Of a stretch of 64,000 bases of DNA, positions 40,932-50,058 are shown piece after piece (within the stretch, counting starts at the first letter, position 1; every line of letters starts with the position of its first letter). The notes beneath the pieces are model-generated. The model was not told where the DNA came from. It saw only the letters and a list, made by a program, of their open reading frames with translations, and made no database searches. Position numbers and translations under genes: made by a program. This stretch comes from Tabrizicola oligotrophica (lineage in GTDB: Bacteria; Pseudomonadota; Alphaproteobacteria; Rhodobacterales; Rhodobacteraceae): NCBI RefSeq assembly GCF_011008935.1, contig NZ_JAAIVJ010000009.1:62001-126000 (forward strand). The letters run 5' to 3'.

Positions 40932-41495
40932 TCAAAACGAACGACCCAGGTCTTTTGCCCGCTCCAACGCCGCAAGGCGATCCCCTTCCGCCCCCAGCGC
41001 CCCGTGCAGGAGTTCCAGCGCCGCATCGTCGATGCCGCAATACCGGGCGATGCCGGTCACAAGCTGGGTGCGCATCGCGCTGTCATAGCCGCGCTTGGCG
41101 TATTGGCCGGCATCGCTGGCGGCAACGCCCAGAAACAGCGCCTTGCGCTGGGCAAGCTTGCGGTCGCCATAGGCCCAGCCATTGTTCCAGACCCGGTCGA
41201 TCCAGCCCTTTGTCGCGGCGGGAACCGACCACCACCAGACCGGAAAGACGAAGGCCAGCGCCTCGTGCCGGGCGATGCGCGCCTGCTCGGCCAGCACGGC
41301 GGGGCTGTAGGCCTTGCGCGGATTGTCCCAGTCGGGTTCGTCCGCGGGATCGAGGCGAGGGTCGAAGCCTTCGGACCGCAGGTCGGCGATTTCGCTCTGG
41401 TGGCCGGCCGCGTGCAGGCCGGCCACGAAACTGTCCAGCACCGCACCGCAAAAGCCGTCACGGCGCGGGTGGTCGAAGACGATCAGAACCTTCAT
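40932..41495 (-). CDS. Flavodoxin-fold NAD(P)H-dependent oxidoreductase
   Basis: 187 residues of the NQO1/MdaB-like flavoprotein family: KVLIVFDHPRRDGFCGAVLD at the N terminus for FMN/FAD binding, LAFVFPVWWWSVPAATKGWI and WAYGDRKLAQRKALFLGVA. It transfers two electrons from NAD(P)H to quinones or similar acceptors. It sits downstream of cobF in the riboswitch 1 unit and overlaps the previous small ORF as ATGA. A role in reducing cobalt corrinoids is possible but only suggested by context. Confidence 0.87.
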   Translation of the reverse strand: MKVLIVFDHPRRDGFCGAVLDSFVAGLHAAGHQSEIADLRSEGFDPRLDPADEPDWDNPRKAYSPAVLAEQARIARHEALAFVFPVWWWSVPAATKGWIDRVWNNGWAYGDRKLAQRKALFLGVAASDAGQYAKRGYDSAMRTQLVTGIARYCGIDDAALELLHGALGAEGDRLAALERAKDLGRSF

Positions 41496-41734
41496 GCCAG
41501 TACCCCAGACCAGGTATCGCTCCGGGCAAAGCCTTGCTGAAAGGCCGCGTCCGGGTCCAGCCCCATTCGCGTCAAACCGCGGATCCAGGCCTGCCCGCCA
41601 AGGGCGCAGGCGAACCGGCTGCCGGTGATCGCACGCTGAAAGACGGTCGCGCCACCCGCCACCTCGCCCCTTGCGGGCAAAAGCGCCAGGCGGTCAGAGC
41701 GCCAGCTCGGGCCGAAGCCCGCTCTCGGCGCCAT
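41492..41734 (-). CDS. Small hypothetical protein between cobF and the oxidoreductase
   Basis: 80-residue frame of typical GC-rich composition. It begins 10 bp after the cobF stop and ends with an ATGA overlap onto the oxidoreductase start, which argues that it is translated. It contains VFQRAITGSRFACALGGQAW; I recognise no family. A weak GCAGG precedes the ATG. Alternatively it is a chance frame. Confidence 0.45.
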   Translation of the reverse strand: MAPRAGFGPSWRSDRLALLPARGEVAGGATVFQRAITGSRFACALGGQAWIRGLTRMGLDPDAAFQQGFARSDTWSGVLA

Positions 41735-41744
41735 CGGCCTGCCG

Positions 41745-42524
41745 TCACGCCCGCGCGGCCTGCCCGGTGTCGCGGCGCATCAGGTAGATGTCCATGATCC
41801 AGCCGTGTTCCGCGCGCGCGGCGGCGCGGGCCGCGGTAATCTGGGTGGCCACCTCCGCCAATGGCCCCGCCAGCAAGAGCTGGTTCGCCATTCCGACATA
41901 GGCGCCCCACCAGATGCGGACCCCCTGCGGGTCAATCTCGGCGAAGGCGCCGCCGCTGTCGAGCATGACGACGGCGGTGTCGGCGCCCTCGGGCCAGCCG
42001 GCTTCGCGCAGGCGGCGGCCAGTGGTGATGGTGAAGGGCGCGGCCAGGTCGTTCAGCGGGATGGCATGGGCGGCACACAGCGTCTGGATGGCGGTGATGC
42101 CGGGGATGACCTTCAGCCGCAGCGGCACCTGCCGGGCCAGCCGCTCGGCGATGCGCAGGGTGCTGTCGTACAGCGAGGGGTCGCCCCAGACCAGAAAGGC
42201 CACCCTCGACCCGCCGCCCTGCCCCAGATGCTCCTCGATCGCGCCCTGCCAGACGGCAGCGATCTGGTCGTGCCAGTCGTTGACCCGCTGCAGGTAATCC
42301 GGCGTCGCGGGGTCGCGCACCGGCAGATCGAAGCTTGCGATCCTTGTGGCGGGATTGGTCACGCAGGACCGGCAGATCTCCAGCCTGAGACCCGCCAGAT
42401 CGGCCTTGTCCTCGCCCTTCAGCGGAATCAGGATCAGATCCGCCGCGCTCATCGCCTTGGCGGCTTCCAGCGTCACATGGTCCGGATTGCCGGTGCCAAT
42501 GCCGATCAGGGTCAGGTCGATCAT
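41745..42524 (-). CDS. cobF: Precorrin-6A synthase (deacetylating)
   Basis: 259-residue SAM-dependent tetrapyrrole methyltransferase that methylates precorrin-5 at C1 and releases acetate. It begins MIDLTLIGIGTGNPDHVTLE, has the second loop FLVWGDPSLYDSTLRIAERL and VIPGITAIQTLCAAHAIPLN. CobF is specific to the oxygen-dependent cobalamin route. A 13-bp hairpin lies in the 71-bp gap after cbtA. The longer frame upstream runs through cbtA and is not used. Confidence 0.95.
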   Translation of the reverse strand: MIDLTLIGIGTGNPDHVTLEAAKAMSAADLILIPLKGEDKADLAGLRLEICRSCVTNPATRIASFDLPVRDPATPDYLQRVNDWHDQIAAVWQGAIEEHLGQGGGSRVAFLVWGDPSLYDSTLRIAERLARQVPLRLKVIPGITAIQTLCAAHAIPLNDLAAPFTITTGRRLREAGWPEGADTAVVMLDSGGAFAEIDPQGVRIWWGAYVGMANQLLLAGPLAEVATQITAARAAARAEHGWIMDIYLMRRDTGQAARA

Positions 42525-42542
42525 GGGAAAACTCTTCGGTTC

Positions 42543-42580
42543 CTGCCGCCGCGGGCCGGAAAGCGAACCCGCGGCGGCAG
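42543..42580 (-). terminator. 13-bp perfect hairpin between cbtA and cobF
   Basis: CTGCCGCCGCGGG (42543-42555) is exactly complementary to 42568-42580 around a 12-nt loop. No T-run follows directly; GAGTTTT occurs about nine bases later. It could be a partial terminator or an mRNA stabiliser that sets cobF level below cbtA. Confidence 0.5.
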
Positions 42581-42595
42581 TCGATGTCAGGGCGT

Positions 42596-43375
42596 TCAGG
42601 CGGTTGCAGTCTCTTTGGACCAGAGCGCGCCTGCCGTCCATCCCAGAACGGCCCAGACCACAAGCCCGACGCCCAGAACCCGCGCGGCAAAGATGGCCGC
42701 CAGTTCGGGCGGCGCCACACCGGCAAAGCCCTCGAGCGTGGGCGCGCCGATCAGGTGCGGGGCGGCCAGCAGGGCGAGCGCAAGCGCCACGACCAACGGG
42801 CCGCGGCCATAGGCCAGCAGGCCCAGCCCGGTTGCGGTGGCCAGCGCTGTGCCAACCCACCAGACCTGACGCGCGCCGGCCTCTGCTGCCAGCATGCCGG
42901 GCAGTTCCGGGGCCAGCCCAAGCGCCGGGGCAAGCTGGAAGGCCGCAAAGCCGGCGATGCCCCAGAGCAACCCCTCACGTGCGCCGATCCGGCGGCCGTA
43001 GACCAGCGCGAGGCCAAACCCGGCGACCAGAAGCGCGGCATAGGCGGTGTAGACCAGGATCAGGAACAACCCGGTCAGCGCATTGCGCTTCAGGCTCGAA
43101 GGCGCGGCCTCCTCGCCGGCATGCTCGTGACTGTCAGCGTCATGGGCGGCAGCGTCTTGGGCGGTAGCGTCCTGGCCAGCCTGATCGGCCTCGGCGGTGG
43201 CGGCATCATGACTGCCGTCCGCCGGGGCAACCCCCTGGAAATGCACCAGCGCGCCGGATTCATACTCTTCGGCCAGAAGCAGCGGCTTCTGGACAAATGC
43301 GAATTGCAGCAGGGCTGCAAGCAGCCCCGCCACAACGCCAGCGAACAGCGCGCTGGCCAACATTTTCTGAATCAT
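42596..43375 (-). CDS. cbtA: CbtA family cobalt transporter
   Basis: 259-residue membrane protein with about six hydrophobic segments. Between the first two lies a long loop rich in His, Asp and Ala (GSHDAATAEADQAGQ to DSHEHAGEEA) that could bind metal. CbtA with CbtB is a predicted cobalt uptake system usually found under B12 riboswitches. The first gene of the pair, cbtB, ends 12 bp upstream. Confidence 0.9.
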   Translation of the reverse strand: MIQKMLASALFAGVVAGLLAALLQFAFVQKPLLLAEEYESGALVHFQGVAPADGSHDAATAEADQAGQDATAQDAAAHDADSHEHAGEEAAPSSLKRNALTGLFLILVYTAYAALLVAGFGLALVYGRRIGAREGLLWGIAGFAAFQLAPALGLAPELPGMLAAEAGARQVWWVGTALATATGLGLLAYGRGPLVVALALALLAAPHLIGAPTLEGFAGVAPPELAAIFAARVLGVGLVVWAVLGWTAGALWSKETATA

Positions 43376-43387
43376 TCTGGCAGGAGG

Positions 43388-43564
43388 TCAGTGGCAGGGA
43401 AAGCCAGTGGCGTGGCGCACGTCATGCGCCGCGTCGTGCAGCGTCGAGGATTGCGCAAGACCCGCCGTGAACAGCAGCGCGGCGCCGACAAAGGCGACGA
43501 ACAGCACCGACACGAGGGCCGAGGTTTGCGAGGTTGCGCGCAGGGCGCCGGAATTCATGGTCAT
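43388..43564 (-). CDS. cbtB: CbtB family cobalt transporter subunit
   Basis: 58-residue protein with one transmembrane segment (ALVSVLFVAFVGAALLFTAG) and the family His cluster at the end (HDAAHDVRHATGFPCH). ATG 43564 has AAGGAG six bases upstream; the alternative ATG 43570 sits directly on that site. It is headed by riboswitch 1. Confidence 0.9.
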   Translation of the reverse strand: MTMNSGALRATSQTSALVSVLFVAFVGAALLFTAGLAQSSTLHDAAHDVRHATGFPCH

Positions 43565-43611
43565 CTTCATCTCCTTGCCGTCACACCCGACGGCTGTGTT
43601 ACCGTTGCGCA

Positions 43612-43800
43612 TGGCCGGTCTCCTGACTCGCGGGTCGTAGCGTGCTTCCCGCCTTCCCGGCCCCGAAGGACCAGTGGCTTTCTGGAAAGCCGCTCTCCGC
43701 TCACAGTCGCGGGGGCGGTTGGGGCTTGAGGTGCCGTGATCGGTCCACCCTTTCCCCATTCCCGTTTCAGTCCGGACGCTTTGCGCCTGATCGGACACCT
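43612..43800 (-). promoter_or_regulatory. Cobalamin riboswitch 1 (upstream of cbtB)
   Basis: On the minus strand: CGGGAATGGGG, then GCCCCCGCGACTGTGAGCGG, then GCCACTGG (the B12-box core), GGGAAGGCGGGAAGCACG and CCCGCGAGTCAGGAGACCGG. These are the conserved blocks of the adenosylcobalamin aptamer in order. It ends about 48 bases before cbtB and should shut the operon when coenzyme B12 is plentiful. Boundaries are approximate. Confidence 0.92.
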
Positions 43801-43844
43801 TGCCGGTCCAGTTACCATCATGGCAGAAATCCGGTCAAGCCCTA

Positions 43845-44183
43845 TCAGGCCGGGATGCGGGCAATCGCCTTGAAGCGCAGATCGCCCAGCACGCGCGCAT
43901 CGGCCAGCGCGCCATCGGCCGAAGCAAGATAGAGCCGGGCAAAAGTGACAAGCGCCTCAAGGTCTTGCGCGCTCAGGTCACCGAACAGATAGGCGGTCTT
44001 GCCGGGGCTGCGGAAGGCGCAGGTCGACGGTCTTGTGCAGCCCGACATGCAGTCGACCGTGGCGACCGCCACCGGCAGGCCGGCCTTGGCCATGGCCGCG
44101 CCAAGCTCATTGGCAAAGCCCTGACGGCCAAGCGCGCAGGACTGGCACAGCGTCACGGTCGCGAGAGCGTCCACGGCGGTCAC
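43845..44183 (-). CDS. DUF1636 protein, paralogue 1 (thioredoxin-like, Cys-rich)
   Basis: 112 residues starting at GTG 44183, overlapping the cobA stop as GTGA. Cysteines occur as LCQSCALG, VDCMSGCTRPSTC, a pattern suiting a [2Fe-2S] ferredoxin or metal-binding thioredoxin fold. DUF1636 genes recur near cobalamin genes. A second member lies at 56958-57314. Function is unproven; cobalt or electron delivery is plausible. Confidence 0.82.
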   Translation of the reverse strand: MTAVDALATVTLCQSCALGRQGFANELGAAMAKAGLPVAVATVDCMSGCTRPSTCAFRSPGKTAYLFGDLSAQDLEALVTFARLYLASADGALADARVLGDLRFKAIARIPA

Positions 44184-44899
44184 CCCTCCATCAGCGGGCC
44201 GTAAAGGATCAGCGCCGGGCCGCTGCCTGCCTCGGCGGCGATCACCTCGCCCAAAGCGCCAATGGTCGAGCGGATCAGGCGCTGTTCGGGGTGGCCGACG
44301 GCCTCGGCCATCAGCGCGGGCGTGTCGGCGGCCAGGCCCTGCGCCATCAGTCCCGCCGCGAGTGCCGGAAAGGTGCGCTTGCCCATGAACACCACCGTCG
44401 TCGCCGTGGGGTCCGCCAGCGCGGCCCAGTTCAGCCCCGCGGGCAGGTCGCCCGTCACATCGGCGCCGGTGACGAACTGCACCCGCCGCGAGGTCAACCG
44501 GCGGGTCAGGGGAATCCCCGCCGCCGCCGCCGCCGCGCAGGCCGATGGCACGCCCGGCACGATTTCAAACCTGACGCCAGCGGCGTTCAGGGCGGTGATT
44601 TCCTCTTCCAGCCGGCCGAAGATGCCGCTGTCGCCGGATTTCAGCCGCACCACCTTGGCTCCGGTCAGGGCGTGATCGACCAAGAGGCGGCTGACATGAT
44701 CCTGCTTGGGCGAGGGGCGCCCGGCCCGCTTGCCCACCGCGACAAGATCGGCCTCGGGGTTGCAATGCGACAGGATCGGGCCTGCCGACAGATCGTCGAA
44801 CAGCACCACATCGGCCTCGGCCAGACGGCGGGCGGCCTTGAGGGTCAGAAGCTCGGGGTCGCCCGGGCCGGAGGAAACGAAAGAGACAAAGCCGCTCAT
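44180..44899 (-). CDS. cobA: Uroporphyrinogen-III C-methyltransferase
   Basis: 239 residues. CobA adds methyl groups at C2 and C7 of uroporphyrinogen III to make precorrin-2, the entry to cobalamin and sirohaem. VSSGPGDPELLTLKAARRL is the SAM-binding N terminus, VVRLKSGDSGIFGRLEEE the central loop and VPGVPSACAAAAAAGIPLT the third motif. The start ATG 44899 overlaps the cobB stop (ATGA). It has no CysG-type N-terminal domain. Confidence 0.95.
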   Translation of the reverse strand: MSGFVSFVSSGPGDPELLTLKAARRLAEADVVLFDDLSAGPILSHCNPEADLVAVGKRAGRPSPKQDHVSRLLVDHALTGAKVVRLKSGDSGIFGRLEEEITALNAAGVRFEIVPGVPSACAAAAAAGIPLTRRLTSRRVQFVTGADVTGDLPAGLNWAALADPTATTVVFMGKRTFPALAAGLMAQGLAADTPALMAEAVGHPEQRLIRSTIGALGEVIAAEAGSGPALILYGPLMEG

Positions 44900-46251
44900 G
44901 GGGACACCTTTGGGCTGGCAGGGGCAATGAGGTGAAAGAAGGTGCCGCTGACGCGGGCGCCGCCCGAGGTCAGGCGGCAAGAGCCGGTTTCCGGCACCGG
45001 CTCGCCGTTGGCATCTTCAACGGCGGCAAGCGGGGCGTCGGGCTGGCCGAGGATCGTGGCATAATGGAATTCATGGCCGCGCAATGCGGCCGTGCCAAGC
45101 GGCCCCGGCAAGGGATGCAGCGGCCGCGCCAGACGATAGCCAAGATGCATCCGGCGCTTGGCAAAGCTGGTCTCCAGCCCCAGAAGCCCGGCCATGCGGT
45201 GCCGCGTGCCATCCGCTGCCACCAGCCCCGCGCCCAGCGCCATGTAGCCGCCGCACTCGCCATGCACGGGCCGGGTATCGGCAAAAGCCGTCAGCTCGTC
45301 ACGGAAACGCTCGGCCGCCGCCAGCCGTCCGGCGTGCAGTTCGGGATAGCCGCCGGGCAGCCAGCAGCAATCGGCGCTGGCATCGGGGGCCTCATCGGCA
45401 AGGGGCGAGAAGGGCAGGATCGTCGCCCCCTGCGCCCGCCAATCGGCCAGAAGATGCGGATAGACAAAGGAAAACGCCGCATCCCGCGCAAGGGCGATGC
45501 GCCCGCCGGGGGCGTGCACCGGCGGCACGGCCCTGGCCGAAGTTTGCCCCGCGAGCGCCACAGCGCGGATCGCTTCCAGATCGCAATGCGCGGCGACGAA
45601 ACTTGCTGCCTCGGCCAAAATCCCTTGCAGGCGCGGCAATTCCTCGGCCTGCACCAGCCCCAGATGCCGCTCGGGCAGCGCCACGGCGGCCTTGCGCGGC
45701 AGGGCCCCCAGCACGGCCAGACCCGCCGCCTGCATGCCCGCGCGCACCAGGGCTTCATGCCGGGGCGAGGCAACCTTGTTCAGGATCACGCCCGCGAATT
45801 TCAGGCCGGGGCGGAACCCGGCAAGCCCCGCCGCCACCGCCGCCGCCGTCTGCGCCTGCCCCGATACATCCAGCACCGCGATCACCGGCCAGCCCATCAG
45901 GGCGGCCACATCGGCGCTGGCCCCGGTGCCGGTTTCGCCCGCCCGCGCCACCCCGTCGAAGAGGCCCATCGAGCCTTCGGCGATCACCAGATCAGCCCCC
46001 TCCGCCGCAGCGGCCTGCACTGCGATACGCTCGGGCGCCATGGCCCAGCTGTCGAGGTTGACCGAAGGCCGCCCGGCGGCTGCCGCATGAAAGGCCGGAT
46101 CGATGTAATCCGGCCCGCATTTGAACGGCTGCACCGCCAGCCCAGCCGCGCGGAACGCGGCGATCAGGCCCAGCGTGACCGTGGTCTTGCCAGTGCCCGA
46201 GGCCGGGGCCGAGATCAGAAGGCCCGGAGCAGTCATTCGGGCAGCCGTCAT
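44896..46251 (-). CDS. cobB: Hydrogenobyrinic acid a,c-diamide synthase
   Basis: 451 residues. The N-terminal P-loop domain ([34 protein letters not shown]) is followed by a C-terminal glutamine amidotransferase domain with the nucleophile Cys in [15 protein letters not shown]. It amidates the a and c side chains using glutamine and ATP. The start overlaps cobM and the stop overlaps cobA, both as ATGA. Confidence 0.95.
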   Translation of the reverse strand: MTAARMTAPGLLISAPASGTGKTTVTLGLIAAFRAAGLAVQPFKCGPDYIDPAFHAAAAGRPSVNLDSWAMAPERIAVQAAAAEGADLVIAEGSMGLFDGVARAGETGTGASADVAALMGWPVIAVLDVSGQAQTAAAVAAGLAGFRPGLKFAGVILNKVASPRHEALVRAGMQAAGLAVLGALPRKAAVALPERHLGLVQAEELPRLQGILAEAASFVAAHCDLEAIRAVALAGQTSARAVPPVHAPGGRIALARDAAFSFVYPHLLADWRAQGATILPFSPLADEAPDASADCCWLPGGYPELHAGRLAAAERFRDELTAFADTRPVHGECGGYMALGAGLVAADGTRHRMAGLLGLETSFAKRRMHLGYRLARPLHPLPGPLGTAALRGHEFHYATILGQPDAPLAAVEDANGEPVPETGSCRLTSGGARVSGTFFHLIAPASPKVSP

Positions 46252-47021
46252 TCGGGGAACCGGGGCTCGGTGCCAACCGGGCGGTAGCGGCGGTCATAAT
46301 CGCCGGCATAAAGCCGGCTTTCGGTAAACTCCTCAGCGCCCAGTGCAGGACCGACAAGGATCAGCGCCGTGCGCTCGCCCTCGCCGATGCTGGTTTCCAC
46401 CGTGCCAAGTGTCGCCCGAACCACCTTCTGGTCGGGCCAGCTGGCGCGGAACACCACGGCCACTGGGCACCCCGCGCCATACTGCGGCGTCAGCCGCGCC
46501 ACCACATCGGACAGCACATGCACTGACAGATGGATGGCCAGCGTCGCCCCGGTGCGGGCAAAGTTTTCCAGCGTCTCGCCGTCCGGCATGGCCGAGGCCC
46601 GGCCCGAAGTGCGGGTCAGGATCACCGATTGCGCCACGCCCGGCAGCGTCAGTTCCGCGCCCAGCACCGCGGCGGCAGCGGCAAAGGACGGCACCCCCGG
46701 CGTGACGTCATAGGGGATGTCCAGCGCGCGCAGGCGGCGCAGCTGTTCGCCCATTGCCGACCAGACCGACAGATCGCCCGAGTGCAGCCGGGCCACGTCC
46801 TGCCCGGCGGCATGGGCCGCGGCGATTTCCACGATGATCTCGTCAAGGCTCATCGGCGCGGTGTTGACGATCTTCGCGCCCGGCGGGCAATGCGCGAGCA
46901 GCGCCTCGGGCACCAGCGATCCGGCATAAAGGCACACCGGGCAAGCGGCGATCAGGTCGCGGCCGCGCAGGGTGATAAGGTCGGCAGCGCCCGGTCCGGC
47001 GCCGATGAAATGAACGGTCAT
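46248..47021 (-). CDS. cobM: Precorrin-4 C11-methyltransferase
   Basis: 257 residues: [40 protein letters not shown] and [20 protein letters not shown]. It makes precorrin-5 using SAM. ATG 47021 overlaps the cobE stop, which fixes the start; the longer frame is not used. Confidence 0.95.
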   Translation of the reverse strand: MTVHFIGAGPGAADLITLRGRDLIAACPVCLYAGSLVPEALLAHCPPGAKIVNTAPMSLDEIIVEIAAAHAAGQDVARLHSGDLSVWSAMGEQLRRLRALDIPYDVTPGVPSFAAAAAVLGAELTLPGVAQSVILTRTSGRASAMPDGETLENFARTGATLAIHLSVHVLSDVVARLTPQYGAGCPVAVVFRASWPDQKVVRATLGTVETSIGEGERTALILVGPALGAEEFTESRLYAGDYDRRYRPVGTEPRFPE

Positions 47022-47386
47022 GTCTTGGTTTCCTCTGTCTCGGCCATGGCGCAAGTCGCCATGCCATCCGGCGCGGTGATCCGCGCCACGGTGATCTTTG
47101 CCCCCGGCCCGCAGGCCGCCAATGCCGCGGCCTCGGCCACCGAGCCGGTGCCATGCCGCGCCATGATGCGGAGGGAACGGGTGGGGGTCGCAAGGCCCGC
47201 GACGGCCACGGGATAAAGCGGCAAGCCGCGCTCGGCGGCAAGGCTTTGCAGCCGGGCATCGGCGGCCTTTTCGGGCAGGCTTGCCAGCGCCTCTGCCGGT
47301 CCGCCCAGTGCCTCGACAGCGCGCAGCACCCCGCGGAGGGTGTCGAGCGGCACGCCTTGGCGAAATCCGATGCCCGCAACCCTCAT
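47018..47386 (-). CDS. cobE: Cobalamin biosynthesis protein CobE
   Basis: 122-residue protein equivalent to the C-terminal domain of Cbi[20 protein letters not shown] is the N terminus and [12 protein letters not shown] with [16 protein letters not shown] the later signature. CobE is needed for B12 synthesis and binds corrin intermediates in studied relatives; its catalytic role is unclear. The start overlaps cobL and the stop overlaps cobM. Confidence 0.9.
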   Translation of the reverse strand: MRVAGIGFRQGVPLDTLRGVLRAVEALGGPAEALASLPEKAADARLQSLAAERGLPLYPVAVAGLATPTRSLRIMARHGTGSVAEAAALAACGPGAKITVARITAPDGMATCAMAETEETKT

Positions 47387-48564
47387 TTCACCCCCCGCCA
47401 TTGCACGACAGGCCGCGCCGCGCGCCAGTCGCGGAAACGGCCAAGGGTGGCGGCCTCGGCGATGTCGAGCCGCAGCAGACTGCCGCCGTGGCGCGCGTGC
47501 TGGTCGGCCAGCACCGCCTCGGTCTCGATGGTCACGCCATTGGCCACGATCCGCGCGCCTTCGGGCAAAAGCGGCCAGATCGCGGCATGCAGCGCCGCAT
47601 CCCCGCCGCCACCGACAAAAACCGCATCGGGGGCGGGCAGCGCGGCCAGCCCCTCGGGGGCGGTTGCATGCAGCGCGGTCAGGCGATGGGCGACGCCAAA
47701 AGCCGCAGCATTGGCGCGGATATTCGCCACCCGGTCGGCCCGCGTCTCAAGGCAGATCGACCGGCCGCCAGCCAGACACCATTCTACCGAAACCGAACCG
47801 GAGCCGCCACCGATATCCCACAAAAGCTCGCCCGGACGCGGGGCAAGCGCCGACAGCGTCAGGGCGCGGATCGGGGCCTTGGTGATCTGCCCATCGCTTT
47901 GAAACAGCGCGTCAGGCAGGCCGGACGCCCGCGACAGGCCCGCGCCGCGCGGCAGGTCGGCGCCGTCAATCGCCACGGCCACCGGCGCCTGAATGTCGGG
48001 CCATCCGGCCCCCTGCCGCAGCCGTTCGCGCGGGCCGCCCATGGCTTCGCAGACCGTCAGCCGGGCCTCGGCAAAGCCGCCGTCCTGCAACCAAGCGGCC
48101 AGCTCTGCCACAGCCGCCGCATCGCGCAGGGTGGCAAGCACCCGCACCCCGCGCGCCAGCACCGGGCGCAGCCGGGCAAAGGGCGCGGCATGCAGGCCAA
48201 GGCAAAGGCAGTCTTCCAGCCGCCAGCCCAAGCGCGCGGCGATCAGCGAGAACACGCCCGCCACCGGGAAAGCCCGCCATTCGTCCGGCGACAGATGCGC
48301 GGCAACCGAGCCCCCCGCGCCGAACCAGAACGGATCGCCGGACACCAGCATCGCCACCCGTTTTTGCCCCCGCAGGGCCAGCAGCGGCGCGAGGTCAAAG
48401 GGGATCGGCCAAGCGTGACCCCTTGCCCCGACCCCGGCCAGTTCCAGATGACGCGGGGCACCGAACACGATGTCAGCCGCCGCCAGCGCATCGCGGCTTG
48501 CACTTGCCAGCCCCGCCGGTCCATCTTCGCCCAGACCGATGATTGCAAGCCAAGGCTCAGACAT
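47383..48564 (-). CDS. cobL: Precorrin-6B C5,15-methyltransferase (decarboxylating)
   Basis: 393-residue fusion. The N-terminal CbiE-like methyltransferase ([26 protein letters not shown]) is followed by a C-terminal CbiT-like domain from about residue 210 ([26 protein letters not shown]). Together they methylate C5 and C15 and decarboxylate the C12 acetate. The ATG at 48564 shares two bases with the divergent cobK ATG, so there is no space for a promoter between the genes. Confidence 0.95.
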   Translation of the reverse strand: MSEPWLAIIGLGEDGPAGLASASRDALAAADIVFGAPRHLELAGVGARGHAWPIPFDLAPLLALRGQKRVAMLVSGDPFWFGAGGSVAAHLSPDEWRAFPVAGVFSLIAARLGWRLEDCLCLGLHAAPFARLRPVLARGVRVLATLRDAAAVAELAAWLQDGGFAEARLTVCEAMGGPRERLRQGAGWPDIQAPVAVAIDGADLPRGAGLSRASGLPDALFQSDGQITKAPIRALTLSALAPRPGELLWDIGGGSGSVSVEWCLAGGRSICLETRADRVANIRANAAAFGVAHRLTALHATAPEGLAALPAPDAVFVGGGGDAALHAAIWPLLPEGARIVANGVTIETEAVLADQHARHGGSLLRLDIAEAATLGRFRDWRAARPVVQWRGVK

Positions 48565-49330
48565 GACACGCATCCTTGTTCTCGGCGGCACCACCGAGGC
48601 CAGCCGTCTGGCGCATGCCTTGGCCGATGCGGGGCTGGAGGCGGTGTTTTCCTATGCCGGGCGCACCGAAGCCCCGATCGCCCAGCCCTTGCCGATGCGC
48701 ATTGGCGGCTTTGGCGGGGCGGCGGGACTGGAGGCCTATCTTGCCCGTGAAGGCATCAGCCATGTGGTCGACGCGACGCACCCTTTCGCCGCCCAGATGA
48801 GCCGAAACGCGATTGCGGCCTGCGCGGCAACCGGCACGCCGCTGGTCACGCTGGAGCGTCCGGCATGGCTCGCAGGCCCCGGCGATGACTGGCAGGGCGT
48901 CGCCGATGTCGAGGCCGCCGTTGCTGCCCTGCCCGACATCCCCGCGCGGGTGTTTCTGGCCATCGGCAAGCAGACCCTTGCCCCCTTTGCCGCCAAGCCG
49001 CAGCACCATTACCTCTTGCGCCTTGTCGATCCGCCAGAAGCGCCGCTGCCCTTGCCGCAGGCCAGCGTGGTGATTGCGCGCGGCCCTTTCGATGCCGAGG
49101 CCGATACTGCCCTGCTGCGCGCCCATGCCATCACCCATGTCGTCGCCAAGAACGCTGGCGGCGTGGGGGCCGAGGCCAAGCTGATCGCCGCCCGCGCCCT
49201 GCACCTGCCGGTGATCCTGATCGACCGCCCCGCGCTGCCCACCCGCAGGGTGGTCGCAACGGTTGCAGAGGTGATGGACTGGCTGTCTCATCCGGCAACC
49301 GCAGGGGTCAAGACGGACCTCGGGGTATAG
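48563..49330 (+). CDS. cobK: Precorrin-6A reductase
   Basis: 255-residue NADPH-dependent reductase making precorrin-6[21 protein letters not shown] (Rossmann start), VVDATHPFAAQMSRNA, RVFLAIGKQTLAPF and THVVAKNAGGVGAEAKLIAA. It is the only plus-strand gene between cobN and cbtA. Its start overlaps cobL head to head by 2 bp and its end overlaps cobJ tail to tail by 43 bp. Its promoter must lie inside cobL. Confidence 0.95.
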   Translation: MTRILVLGGTTEASRLAHALADAGLEAVFSYAGRTEAPIAQPLPMRIGGFGGAAGLEAYLAREGISHVVDATHPFAAQMSRNAIAACAATGTPLVTLERPAWLAGPGDDWQGVADVEAAVAALPDIPARVFLAIGKQTLAPFAAKPQHHYLLRLVDPPEAPLPLPQASVVIARGPFDAEADTALLRAHAITHVVAKNAGGVGAEAKLIAARALHLPVILIDRPALPTRRVVATVAEVMDWLSHPATAGVKTDLGV

Positions 49331-50058
49331 ACCCAGCGCCCGACCCGGCGCGTTGCCTCATTGCCGACGATCACCACGGTCTGCATGTCTGCCATCTCCG
49401 GCGTGGCTTCGGACAAGGCGACGCAGGCAATCGCCTCGTCGGGCCGGGTCACGGCGCGGGCGAACAGCACCAGCCGGTCTGGTTCGCATTCCTCGCGCAG
49501 GATCTCCAAGACACGGGTAAACTGGTGCGGCCGGGATTTGGAGCGCGGGTTGTAAAACGCCATGGCAAAGCCACCCTGCGCGGCATGGCGCAGGCGGCGC
49601 TCCACCTCGGCAAAGGGTTTGAGGTTGTCGCTGAGGTTGATGGCGCAGAAATCATGCCCCAGGGGCGCCCCGGCCCGCGCCGCCGCCGCCAGCATGGCGG
49701 TGATGCCGGGCAGGATGCGAATGTCGGTCGCCTGCCGGTCGGGCCGCGCCTCCAGCGCCTCGAACAGGGCCGAGGCCATGGCAAAGACCCCCGGATCGCC
49801 CGAGGAGACAATGACCACCCGCCGCCCCTGCGCCGCCAGATCCAGCGCGAACTGTGCGCGGTCCAGCTCTACCCGGTTGTCGGACGGGTGCAGCACCAGC
49901 CCGTCGCGCGGGGCCACCCGGGCGACGTAGGGGATATAGCCGACCACATCGGTCGCCTCGGCCAGAGTTGCAGTGACTTCGGGCGTCACCAGTGCCTCAT
50001 TGCCGGGGCCAAGACCCGCAACGGCAATCCAGCCCCCGGTTTTGTCGTCTTGCGTCAT
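49288..50058 (-). CDS. cobJ: Precorrin-3B C17-methyltransferase
   Basis: 256 residues. It methylates C17 and drives ring contraction to precorrin-4. IAVAGLGPGNEALVTPEV, VVIVSSGDPGVFAMASALFE, LPGITAMLAAAARAGAPLGH and MAFYNPRSKSRPHQF are family signatures. It overlaps cobI by ATGA at the start and the end of the convergent cobK by 43 bp. Confidence 0.96.
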   Translation of the reverse strand: MTQDDKTGGWIAVAGLGPGNEALVTPEVTATLAEATDVVGYIPYVARVAPRDGLVLHPSDNRVELDRAQFALDLAAQGRRVVIVSSGDPGVFAMASALFEALEARPDRQATDIRILPGITAMLAAAARAGAPLGHDFCAINLSDNLKPFAEVERRLRHAAQGGFAMAFYNPRSKSRPHQFTRVLEILREECEPDRLVLFARAVTRPDEAIACVALSEATPEMADMQTVVIVGNEATRRVGRWVYTPRSVLTPAVAG

